Shown here piece by piece: positions 19,373-28,240 of a DNA stretch of 64,000 nt; positions within the stretch are counted from its first letter, which is position 1; each line of letters begins with the position of its first letter. A program made the position numbers and the translations under genes. Location of the stretch: NCBI GenBank assembly GCA_019448385.1, contig JAGTXO010000005.1, positions 744,001 through 808,000 of the forward strand, given 5' to 3'. The notes under the pieces are model-generated. The model saw only the letters and a program-made list of their open reading frames with translations. It searched no databases and was not told where the DNA came from. Source of the stretch: Diacronema lutheri. Lineage: Eukaryota; Haptophyta; Pavlovophyceae; Pavlovales; Pavlovaceae.

Positions 19373-20117
19373 TCACGCGAGTCCGGCGAGGAGCGAGTCG
19401 AGCGCCTTGTTCTCGTCGCCGCCAAACTGCTTGAGTGCGCGCTTGCACACATCGACCTCAAAGCCCATTTCGACGAGCTTGCGGATCGCGTCGTCCTCGT
19501 TGCTCCCTGACGCGTACGTCTCCGTCCAGTATTTGGCCGTGCTGCTGAACTCCGCAGTGTTCTTCTTGTACTGCGAGGCGACGACGGCGTCCTGCGGGTC
19601 GTCCGGCTCGGGCGCCGACATGAGCGCCTGGAGCGAGAGGAGGGCTGTGCGGATTGTGAGCGCGGGGGACCACTCGTTTTTGAGGATGTCGAGACAGATT
19701 GCGCCCGACTCGCTCGAGATGTTCGGGTGCCAGATCCTCGTCTCGTACTTCATCTTTGGCGGCACGAACGGGTAGTCGGACGGCAGCTGGATGTCGATGC
19801 GGAAGATGCCACCCTCGTAGGGCGTGCCAACGGGGCCCTTGATCGTCGCCTTCCAGTGCAGCAGGTTAGACTCGTCGGGCATCGAGACGTCGAGGCCGGA
19901 TGTCTCCAGGTCCTTCTTGCATTCCGTGAACTCCTGCCGCGCGCGGGCGCCGGACGTGGAGCGCCCGGCGCGCACGGCGCGCGCGGCGCGCGAGCGGCCA
20001 AGGTTGGAGCGGGCGGGCGACGTCGCGGCGCGCGACGGAGTCGCCGCGGCGGGATCGAGAGGCTCCCAGCCTCCGACCATGGCCCCTCACCTTCCGGATC
20101 CGCTTGAGGTCGCTCAT
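19373..20117 (-). CDS. UBE2K: Ubiquitin-conjugating enzyme E2 K with UBA domain, two exons
   Basis: Exon 1 (20117-20091) encodes MSDLKRIRK and is spliced (AAG|GTGAGG, intron 157 bases, CAG acceptor) to exon 2 (19933-19373), giving 195 residues against 200 in human UBE2K. The UBC fold has WKATIKGPVGTPYEGGIF, PSDYPFVPPKMKYETRIWHPNI and SGAICLDILKNEWSPALTI, where the cysteine of AICLDIL is catalytic and HPN is intact. The C-terminal UBA domain (DDAIRKLVEMGFEVDVCKRA, then ALDSLLAGLA) favours K48-linked chain building. The two-exon reading is needed because a single-frame reading gives an unrelated N-terminus. It is divergent from the BET gene, 129 bases between starts. Confidence 0.96.
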
Positions 20118-20246
20118 GCCGCGCGCCGCGCGCCCCAAGCCGCCCCTTCCGGGCCCCTCCAAGCCACCTTTCGTCGGAAAAAGGAAGCAACAACGTACAC
20201 CTCCACGCCCTCCGGCGCGGGGACCCCCTCGTCGGGCCGACGCGCG

Positions 20247-21251
20247 ATGGCCGACGCGGGGCTTCACCGCGACAAGCGGCAACGGGGCTTGACGGGGATT
20301 CAGATCGACGAGAGCATGCTCAAGAAGTGCGACGCGATGCTCAAAGGCGTCGCCAAGCGGGGCATGGCCTCCGTCTTCCTGAGCCCGGTCGACTGGCGGG
20401 CGCTCAATCTGCCCGACTACCCCCAAATCGTCAAGCAGCCGATGGACTTGGGCACGGTTCAGGAGAAGCTGAGCAGCTACAAGTACTCCTTGTTGGAAGA
20501 CTTTGCGAACGACATCCGGCTGGTCTGGAAGAACGCGATGCTTTTCAACTCGGCCGACTCAGTATACTTCAAGAACGCGAAGCAGCTGTGCGAGGCCGCG
20601 GAGAAGAAGCTGGGCGAGCTCGAGCAGGACGGCTTGTCGACGCTCCCGCCGCTTGAGCCGCCCGTGCGATGCGAGCTCGTTCTCTCGGAGATCATGCGCC
20701 ATCCGATGTGCGAGTTCTTCCTCCACCCCGTTGATGTCGACGGCCTCGGGCTGAGCGACTACAGGACAGTCGTCGAGCGGCCGATGGACCTCAGCACGGT
20801 GCAGCGGGAGCTCAAGGCGGATAGGTACCAGACCGTCGAGGCGTTCGCGGCGGACGTGAAGCTCACCTTCGACAACTGCATCAAGTACAACGGTGCCAAC
20901 TCGATGTTTGGCGTTGTCGCGGGCCTCGTGTCGCAGGTCTTTGAGCGCAAGGTGGGTCTCTACCTGACAGTCGGCGCCGCGCACCCGCCGCGCTCGGGGC
21001 AACCCGTGCCCGATCGCGAAGGGTGGCCGAGTTTCTCGCAGAAGAAGAAGTTCTACGACGCGTGCACGAAGCTCTCCCTCATCGACCTGAACAACATCGT
21101 CAAGGTGGTGCACAAGTCGTGCGCGCTCGCGCTCAAGCACAACGGCGACAAAGAGGTCGAGCTTGACGTCGACAACCTCGACATGGACACCTTCAACAAG
21201 GTGTTCAAGTTTGCCAAGGGGCAAATTCTAAAGGCCGAGCCGGCGAGCTGA
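20247..21251 (+). CDS. BET-type protein with two bromodomains and NET domain
   Basis: The intronless 334-residue protein has bromodomain 1 at about residues 25-115 (FLSPVDWRALNLPDYPQIVK, QPMDLGTVQEKL, NAMLFNSADS) and bromodomain 2 at about 135-235 (FFLHPVDVDGLGLSDYRTVV, RPMDLSTVQREL, NCIKYNGANS). A NET/ET-like domain follows at about 265-325 (FYDACTKLSLIDLNNIVKVV, LDVDNLDMDTFNKVFKF). Both bromodomains keep the PMDL motif and the asparagine that contacts acetyl-lysine. Proteins of this type read acetylated histones and recruit transcription machinery. The start at 20247 (MADAGLHRDKRQRG) is chosen because the open frame upstream overlaps the UBE2K first exon and is low complexity. The long disordered tails of animal BRD2-4 are absent. 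Confidence 0.93.
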   Translation: MADAGLHRDKRQRGLTGIQIDESMLKKCDAMLKGVAKRGMASVFLSPVDWRALNLPDYPQIVKQPMDLGTVQEKLSSYKYSLLEDFANDIRLVWKNAMLFNSADSVYFKNAKQLCEAAEKKLGELEQDGLSTLPPLEPPVRCELVLSEIMRHPMCEFFLHPVDVDGLGLSDYRTVVERPMDLSTVQRELKADRYQTVEAFAADVKLTFDNCIKYNGANSMFGVVAGLVSQVFERKVGLYLTVGAAHPPRSGQPVPDREGWPSFSQKKKFYDACTKLSLIDLNNIVKVVHKSCALALKHNGDKEVELDVDNLDMDTFNKVFKFAKGQILKAEPAS

Positions 21252-21409
21252 GCGCCGCGTCGCGCGCGCCCGTCGCGCGCCTCCGTCCGATGCCTGCCGC
21301 CTCGCTCCGCCCGCCGCGCAGCGCGTCGCCGGCGCGCGTTGTGTGGCGAGTCAGCCACTGCCTCGACCATGACGGTCTACGGGCTCTGAAGTGCTGCACG
21401 CCACAGAAT

Positions 21410-23487
21410 TTATACTGCGCCCGCCAAGGGTGCGGGCGACGCGATGCGCGCGAGCTGCGGACCAGGCGAGCCATTGCGCTCAGCGCGCGACGCGTTCTTG
21501 TTGACGAGGTAGTAGTAGTGCACCACTTGCGCGAGCGTCTTGGTCCTGACGTCTTGCTGCACGGCCCGCAGGTCTGCCTCGTGCATGTCGTAAACAAGGA
21601 TGCTGTTGCTCTTGAAGCTCACGTTGAATTTGCGCACCTCCGGCTGAGGGAAAAGGGAAAAGGGAAAAGGGGGGGGGGGGGGGGGGGGGGGGGGGAGCGA
21701 GGGGGAGATCACGAGATGGGCTCGCGCGACGGGATGGGATGAGGAGCCTTGAACGCGGCACGCGCCGCACCGCTCGCGCGCACCTTGTTCCACGTGACTA
21801 CGGCGTGGTCGTCCGGCGAGAGAGCGGCAGAAGCTGCGACTGAGTCGTAGCCGTGCCCGAGCAGGCATTGCAGGCAGCGCTCCTGCGTGAGGCCGCCAAT
21901 CGCCGTCGAGTCGCTGTCGTTGAGCGCTGCGCAAAGCGCCGCCGAGGTTGAATTGGGCGTGCCGCCGCTGCCGACGCCATGCGCGAACGGCGAGCCGTGG
22001 CCGTGCGGCTGCGCGCGCGGCAGCCGGCCTGCAACCGCCATCGTGCGCGGCTGGCGCACGCCCATGCGCTCGAGGAACGCGTCCACGTCAGAGGCCGATC
22101 GCACGTCGGCGTTGGCCGAGCCGGCGAGTGGGCCACCCGCACGTGTGCGCGAGGCGGGCGGAGGCGGCACCCAGAGCAAAGTGTCTGCGCGCTCCGTGTG
22201 CGCGTGCTGCTGGGCGCCGTCGGGCAGCTCCGCTTGGAAGGAGGGGCCAATGCGTACATCGTGCCGGTCGCGCAGGTGGCCACCGGGCGAGAAAGGGGTG
22301 CCGCCGGGTGAGATAAGGAGGCTGCCGCCGTTCGCCAGCTCTGGGCCGTCCTGCAGCAGAAGGAGGCAGGGGAGGGGAGAGGAGGGGAAAGGAGGGGAGG
22401 GTGGTGCAGGAGGGAGAAGGGGGGGGGGGGGGGGGGGAACAGTGCACGGCCAGGGACCGGCGTAAGACGCGCGCGCGGAGGGCGACCGCGCGACCCCGCG
22501 CGCGTGCGCACCTGCGCGCGTGCGCACCTTGGACGGCTTGAAGCCCGCGGTCTTGATCCGCGGTACTGCGCCACTCTTAAGGCCCTTCAGCCCAGTCGAG
22601 ACGCTGCCAGTGAGGGCGGCGCCGTCCACGCCAGCCTCGCGGGCTGCCGACGAGGGCGTGCGTCGGCCATGCTGCTTGTCGGCGAGGGGTGGCTCGCGCA
22701 GGCGCGCCGGCAGGTAGATCTGGCGGCCGGACGTCTTCGACACGCCGCCGCTCACGGGCACCGCGGGCGGCTGCTCCGCCTCCTTGTCCGCTGGCTGCTT
22801 GCGCTTGAGGCTGGACGAGCCTTTGGCGGACGCGGCGCTCGCGCCCGGCTGCCGCGCGCCGCCGCTCGCCTTGAGGACCTTAGCCTTGGCGCCCTTGGCT
22901 AAGCAAAACGCGGCGCGCGCTGCAATCTCCTTTGCAAACTTTTGCTCGAGCGCCGGCAGGTCGTCGTCGCGCGGCAGCTCGCGCGAGGCGGTCGCGGCCG
23001 CGTGCAGCGCGTTCAGCTCGTTCTCGCACCGGGCCTCGGCCGGCTGCACGAGCTCGAGAAGGCGACGCTGCACGACGGCGCGCGCGCGCTTGCGCATGAG
23101 TAAAGGCAGACTCTTGTTCGCCTGCAGCCGCTGCAGCAGCCGCGACGCCGGCACGTTGGCGCGGAAGAGCTTGTCCTCGTATGACGGCTGCACGAGCCGC
23201 GCCGGCGTCCGCTCGCCGTCCGCACCAACGCCGCCGCTCGTGTCGAGGCGGCGCGAGACGGGCGCGCGTGCGGCAAAGGGACTGGTGGCATCGGCGCCCG
23301 TCGCCGAGCCCGGCGACGCGTCCGCCTGGAACACTTTTGTCTTGCGCCACGCGAGAGGACTCTTGCCGTCAGCGATGCGGAACTGCGTGTAGAGCTTGCC
23401 GGGCGAATAGTGGTTCTCCGGGAAGGAGCCGGCCGGACGCTTTGGCGGCGGCGACGCTGGGGCGGGCGCGACGCCCGGCGCGTCCAT
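21410..23487 (-). CDS. ELM2-SANT chromatin protein, three exons
   Basis: Exons 23487-22528, 22350-21784 and 21643-21410 join in phase 0 through GT-AG introns, giving 586 residues. The first 320 residues are basic and disordered with a charged helical patch. An ELM2-like start (HDVRIGPSFQAELPD) follows in exon 2. The SANT-like half straddles intron 2: AALSPDDHAVVTWNK joins PEVRKFNVSFKSNSILVYD and then TKTLAQVVHYYYLVNKN, the KT..Q.V.YYY motif that packs against class I HDACs in MIER, RCOR and MTA proteins. A corepressor role is likely. Both introns hold poly-C (coding strand) tracts, and intron 1 (177 bases) has no stop and is a multiple of three. It is divergent from TOP2 with 43 bases between starts. 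Confidence 0.78.
21669..21695. repeat. Poly-G tract in ELM2-SANT intron 2
   Basis: A run of about 27 G (+ strand), which is a poly-C tract on the transcribed sense strand just upstream of a TTTTCCC acceptor region. It sits where a polypyrimidine tract would be expected. Confidence 0.85.
22418..22438. repeat. Poly-G tract in ELM2-SANT intron 1
   Basis: A second G run of about 20 bases on the + strand, poly-C in the gene's sense, again inside an intron. A long purine-rich GGGGA stretch between it and the acceptor makes a CCTCC-rich pyrimidine tract in the sense strand. Confidence 0.8.
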
Positions 23488-23530
23488 CGCGCGCGCGCGC
23501 GCTCTCTTTCGGCGGCGGCGCGCCCGGCCT

Positions 23531-26500
23531 GTGCGAAACGAGATGCGACGAGCTCTCGTCCCCTTGCTCAAAAGCAACTGCGCGCCTCCCGAAATCAAAA
23601 CATTTTTAAAATCTCTGCGTACCTGGCTCGGATGGGCGATGGCGGTCGCGGGTTGTCGTGCGCGTGCACTCCACTGGCGCGCGGCGCCTGCGTGCCGCCG
23701 GCTGAGCTCGTACGTGCGGATTGATCCGGAGAAGCACGTACTCAAGCGGCCGGCCATGTACGTGGGCTCGACGGAGTTGACGTCCGACACGCAGTGGCTC
23801 GTCGACGCAGACGGCCGGCTCGTGCTCCGCCGGTGCGAGTACGTGCCCGCCGTGCTGAAGGTGTTCGACGAGATCCTGGTGAATGCCCTCGACGCGGCGC
23901 AGCGCTCAGCCGCGACCAACCGCATCGATGTGCGCATTGACGGCGCGAGCGCGCGCTTCTCAGTCCAGAACAACGGGCCGGGCATCGAGGTGCGCAAATA
24001 CGAGCACGAGGACGTCTGGATCCCCGAGCTCGTGCTGGGCAATCTCTTCACCGGGACCAACTTTGACGACTCCAAGTTGCTCACGGTCGGCGGCCGCCAT
24101 GGCTTTGGCGCCAAGCTGACCAACATCTTCTCGACCGAGTTCGCGGTTGAGACGGTCGACCTGGAGCGCCAGCTGCACTATGCGCAGCGGTGGACGTGCA
24201 ATATGGCCGAGTGCGCGCAGCCGAGCGTGCGCGCGGCCAAGGAGGGAATGCTCGGAACAGCGGGCCTCACGCGCATCGAGTTCACTCTCGACCTTCCCAA
24301 GCTCGGCATGCCCGACGGCGCGCTCGCGCACAGCGACACGCTCGGCCTGATCCGCAGGCGCGTCTTCGACTCGGCGGCGCTCGCCGGGCCGGGCGTGGTC
24401 GTCACGCTCGACGGCGCGGCGCCGCCCGCGCGCACCTTCAGCGAGTACGTGCACGCGTGCGCGCGCGCGCTCGCCGAGCCCAACGCCGGTGCGCACGGCG
24501 CCGCTGGCGCGCAGCACAGCAGCGACGCGTCCGCGGACAACGACGCAGGCAGTGCTCGCGTGGCGGAGACGTGCGCGCTTGACGCCGGCGCGCACACGTG
24601 GCAGCTCGGGGTTGCGTTCGCGCCGCAAGGGAACGGCCCGGACGCGAGCCTGAGCTTCGTCAACGGTGTGCACACGAGCAAAGGCGGCACGCACCTCGCG
24701 GCGGTGAGCGACGCGCTGTGCAAGGCCGTGGCGCCATTGCTCGCAAAGGCGCTGCCACCCGAGCTCACGCGAGGCCGCACGACCGCCGCGCGCGTCGAGG
24801 CGAAGGAGCAGGTGACGCCCGCGCTCGTCCGTGCGCACCTCTTTTTCGCGCTCTCCGCCCTCGTGGACAACCCGAACTTTGACTCGCAGTCCAAGGAGCG
24901 GCTCACGACGCGCGCGTCCGCGCTCGGCCTCGCCGACGCGCCGCTGTCCGCTCGGTTCGTCAAGCGCGTGAGCGAGCTGGCTGGGCTGCGCGAGGCGATT
25001 GCCGCGGCGGTCTTTGCGCGGCAGAGACTGATGCTCTCGAGCGCGCATGCGCGCAAGGCCCAAGCGCTGCGCAGCGGCCGGCCCAACGTGCCCAAGCTCG
25101 AGGACGCCATACTGGCGGGCGGCAGCCGTGCGGCCGAATGCACGCTCATTGTGACGGAGGGCGATTCCGCAAAGGCGGTGGCGGTCGCGGGCCTCGAGGT
25201 GGTCGGGCGGGAGACGTACGGCGTGCTGCCGCTGCGCGGCAAGACGCTCAACGTGCGCGACTCAGCCGTGCAGCGCGTAAGCGCCAACGCCGAGCTTGGC
25301 GCGCTTTTCCTTTCCCTCGGGATCTCACCGTTGGATGGCGCGGCCGCCGTCCCGCGCAAACTGCGATACGGCCGGTTGCTGCTGATGGCGGACCAGGATC
25401 ACGACGGCTCGCACATCAAAGGGCTAGTGATCAACATGCTCCACTTCTTCTGGCCGCAGCTGCTCGAGCGCGGCGACTTCCTCTGCCAATTCGTCACGCC
25501 AATAGTCAAGGCGAGGGCACGCGCGCAGGGCGCGGGTGGAGGCGACGGCGCGAGCGGCGACGGCGCGCAGCCGGGCGGCTCGGCCGGCGCGCTCTCCTTC
25601 TACTCGCTCCAGGAGTACGACCAGTGGCGTCGCTCGCTCGCCGCGCCCGGCGACGCGGTGACGCCCGTGCCCGCCGGCGCGGACGCCGCGCCCTCGCCGC
25701 CGCGCGCGCTCAGCAAGTACGCGATCAAGTACTACAAGGGGCTGGGCACGTCCACGTCGGCGGAGGCGCGCGACTACTTTGCGCAGCTCGACGCGCATGT
25801 CAAGCGCATGCCGTGGGGCGGCGAGGCGGACGCCGACCGCATCGACATGGCGTTCAACGCGGCGCGTGTGCTTGACCGTCGCGAGTGGATCCTGAGGGCG
25901 ACGGCGCGTGGCGCAGCCGAGCACGTCGGCGCGATCGAGCCGGTTGGTCTACCCGCGCTCGTGCGCGCGCACAGTGCGCCCACCGCAGCCGACCTGCCGC
26001 CCGCCGCCGAGCCGCTGCCCGGCGCGGGTGCGGGCGCAATCCGTGACCAGACGATTGGCCATTTCATCGACACTGAGCTCGTGCACTTCTCCCTCGCTGA
26101 CTGCGCGCGCTCGATACCGTCGGTGCTCGACGGGCTCAAGCCGTCACAGCGTAAGGTGCTCTTCTGCTGCCTGCGCCGCGCCGCGCGCGCCGACGCTGAG
26201 GTGAAGGTGTCGCAGCTCGCGAGCTCAGTGGCCGAGTCGACCGAGTACCACCACGGGGAGACCTCGCTCGTCAACACGATCGTCGGGATGGCGCAGGACT
26301 TTGTCGGCGCGAATTCGGTGCCGCTACTCGACGGCATCGGCCAGTTTGGCACGCGCGCGCGCGGCGGGCAGGACGCAGCTGCCGCCCGATACATTTACGT
26401 TCGCCTCTCGCCGCTCGCGCGCCTGCTCTTCCCGCGCGAAGACGACGCGCTGCTCCCGCGCGTCGAGGTGGAGGGCAAGCTCGTCGAGCCGGTAGCGTAC

Positions 26501-27733
26501 GTACCCGTGCTCCCGCTCGTGCTGCTCAACGGCGCAGCGGGCATCGGCACGGGCTGGTCGTGCAAATGCCCCGCCTTCGACCCGATGCAAGTCCTCGCGC
26601 AAGCGCGCACCCTCGCCGCGATGAGCGCCGACGCGCCTGACGACGAGATGCACGCGGCGCTCAGCCCGCTCGGGCTGTGGGCGACGGGCTTCACCGGCCG
26701 CTTCGCGCGGGTTGACAGCGCCGCGAGCGGCACGCGCGGGATGAGCACGGGCGTGGTCGAGCTGTGTGGCCTCTCGCTCGTCGTGCGCGAGCTGCCCGTC
26801 GGCGTGTGGACGGAGGCGTACAAGATGTTCTTGCTCAAGCTGCAGGAGGAGGGGCGGATCGACGGGTTCAGCGAGGCGCACACCGAGCGCCGCGTCCACT
26901 TTGTGATCGACCTGGACGCCGAGCAGCTCGCCGCGCTGCAGCGGTCGCGCCTGAGCGGCGCACTGCGCAAAGTGCTGCGCAGCGCGCTCGGCGACGGCGA
27001 CGCCGCTCCGTCAGACGAGCAGCTTGCGCTGCTGCACAACCTCAAGCTGGTGAAGCCCCACTCGACGAATAACATGCACTTCTTCTCGGCCAGCGGCGCA
27101 ATTACCCTCTACCCGGACGCGCGTGCAGTGCTCGTCGAGCACGCGAAGGAGCGCCGCGCGCTCTACGCGAAGCGCCGCGCGCACGAGCTGCGCGAGCTCA
27201 AGGCGGCGGAACTCGTGCTATCCAACCGCGCGAGGTTCGCGCAGCTCGTCACTGCGGGCGATGTGCGCGTGCTGGGCGCGCCGCGCGCGAGCCTTGAGGC
27301 CAAGCTCGCCGAGCTACGCTTCACGACGCGCTCGCAGCTCGCGAGCGGCAAGGGGGCCGACGGCGGCGAGGACGAGGCCGCAGCCGAGCGGGACGGTGGC
27401 CTTGGGGTAGTCGAGGGCGGCGAGTACGGCTACCTGCTGCGCATGCCGCTCAGCGAGCTGACGTCCGAGCGCGTCGCGCAGCTGCACGTGCAGCACGGCG
27501 ACTGCAGGGAGAAGATCAAAGCGCTGGGCAGCACGTCCGACCAGCACATGTGGGAGCGCGAGCTAGATGCGCTGCACGAGCCGCTCGAGCGTTTGATGGT
27601 AAACGCGGCTCGCGCGTCGAGCGGAGGAGCTGCAGAGCCGCGCCGTCGCCGCGCCTCGGCAGCAGGCGCGAAGCGGAAAGCCAAGCCGCAGCCTCCAGTT
27701 GCTAAGCCCCGCGTGCGCGGGGCCTCCCAGTGA
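23531..27733 (+). CDS. TOP2: DNA topoisomerase II (type IIA)
   Basis: A single open frame of 1,400 residues. The ATPase half has DEILVNALDAA, the NNGPGI loop and GGRHGFGAKLTNIFS. The TOPRIM domain has TEGDSAKAVAVAG, PLRGKTLNVRD and the acidic DQDHDGSH. The cleavage domain has GQFGTRARGGQDAAAARYI, with the catalytic tyrosine at about residue 954, and SPLARLLFPREDD. The enzyme passes one duplex through another with ATP and is needed for chromosome segregation. The first about 60 residues (basic, hydrophobic, WLGWAMAVAGCRARALHW) precede the usual EHVLKRP-type start (EKHVLKRPAMYVGS) and could be an organelle presequence or untranslated. The C-terminus ends in a short basic tail, shorter than in animals. 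Ala/Gly-rich insertions occur in several loops. No introns are evident. Confidence 0.96.
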   Translation: MRNEMRRALVPLLKSNCAPPEIKTFLKSLRTWLGWAMAVAGCRARALHWRAAPACRRLSSYVRIDPEKHVLKRPAMYVGSTELTSDTQWLVDADGRLVLRRCEYVPAVLKVFDEILVNALDAAQRSAATNRIDVRIDGASARFSVQNNGPGIEVRKYEHEDVWIPELVLGNLFTGTNFDDSKLLTVGGRHGFGAKLTNIFSTEFAVETVDLERQLHYAQRWTCNMAECAQPSVRAAKEGMLGTAGLTRIEFTLDLPKLGMPDGALAHSDTLGLIRRRVFDSAALAGPGVVVTLDGAAPPARTFSEYVHACARALAEPNAGAHGAAGAQHSSDASADNDAGSARVAETCALDAGAHTWQLGVAFAPQGNGPDASLSFVNGVHTSKGGTHLAAVSDALCKAVAPLLAKALPPELTRGRTTAARVEAKEQVTPALVRAHLFFALSALVDNPNFDSQSKERLTTRASALGLADAPLSARFVKRVSELAGLREAIAAAVFARQRLMLSSAHARKAQALRSGRPNVPKLEDAILAGGSRAAECTLIVTEGDSAKAVAVAGLEVVGRETYGVLPLRGKTLNVRDSAVQRVSANAELGALFLSLGISPLDGAAAVPRKLRYGRLLLMADQDHDGSHIKGLVINMLHFFWPQLLERGDFLCQFVTPIVKARARAQGAGGGDGASGDGAQPGGSAGALSFYSLQEYDQWRRSLAAPGDAVTPVPAGADAAPSPPRALSKYAIKYYKGLGTSTSAEARDYFAQLDAHVKRMPWGGEADADRIDMAFNAARVLDRREWILRATARGAAEHVGAIEPVGLPALVRAHSAPTAADLPPAAEPLPGAGAGAIRDQTIGHFIDTELVHFSLADCARSIPSVLDGLKPSQRKVLFCCLRRAARADAEVKVSQLASSVAESTEYHHGETSLVNTIVGMAQDFVGANSVPLLDGIGQFGTRARGGQDAAAARYIYVRLSPLARLLFPREDDALLPRVEVEGKLVEPVAYVPVLPLVLLNGAAGIGTGWSCKCPAFDPMQVLAQARTLAAMSADAPDDEMHAALSPLGLWATGFTGRFARVDSAASGTRGMSTGVVELCGLSLVVRELPVGVWTEAYKMFLLKLQEEGRIDGFSEAHTERRVHFVIDLDAEQLAALQRSRLSGALRKVLRSALGDGDAAPSDEQLALLHNLKLVKPHSTNNMHFFSASGAITLYPDARAVLVEHAKERRALYAKRRAHELRELKAAELVLSNRARFAQLVTAGDVRVLGAPRASLEAKLAELRFTTRSQLASGKGADGGEDEAAAERDGGLGVVEGGEYGYLLRMPLSELTSERVAQLHVQHGDCREKIKALGSTSDQHMWERELDALHEPLERLMVNAARASSGGAAEPRRRRASAAGAKRKAKPQPPVAKPRVRGASQ

Positions 27734-28240
27734 CGCGCACGGTCTCCGATCAAGACGAAGCTGTGAGTGGTGTTCAAAACGACCGTCCGTCGCGACGGCC
27801 AGGGGCGGTGCAGTCAGTGGGTGTCGTCAGGATTCCTCGCGGAGTCGAACCGCTCGCGATGCTCGATGTGCGCTCATTCCTCTGAGGCTTGCTCCGCCCG
27901 CAGTGGCGCTCATTCCTCTGGGTCTGCGCGAGCGGGCTAGCACCACTGCGCCTGCCTCATTCCTCATGAGGCCTCGCTGTTCCGTTCCCGTTGGCCCAGA
28001 TGTGCTCATCCTCTGGGGCTCGCGCTCACAGCTTCGTCTTGAGCGGGTTCGGCCATTTCGCGCCATCGCCACCCCAGACCATGTACATGATCGGCAGTCC
28101 GCACAAGCCGATGAGCGCCTGCCACCGCAGCTGGCGGAGCGCGCGCTTCGTCGACGGCGGCATCCTGCGTTGGAAAAGCCCCTTTTGTAACGTCCTAATG
28201 GGGACATGCCTATGCATACTCTCTTTTTGATTCCTTCACG
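27734..28240. other. Spacer with short imperfect repeats
   Basis: The spacer has four imperfect copies of a CTCATTCCTC motif between about 27870 and 28020 (for example GCGCTCATTCCTCTG twice). A less GC-rich stretch around 28150-28230 lies just before the LRR gene start and may hold its promoter. No convincing coding frame was found. Confidence 0.4.

Noticed and set aside
27830-27900. tRNA-like T-arm (GCGGTTCGACTCCGC) on the minus strand
   Set aside because: No matching acceptor stem, D-arm or anticodon arm at the right distances; the likeness is limited to one loop.
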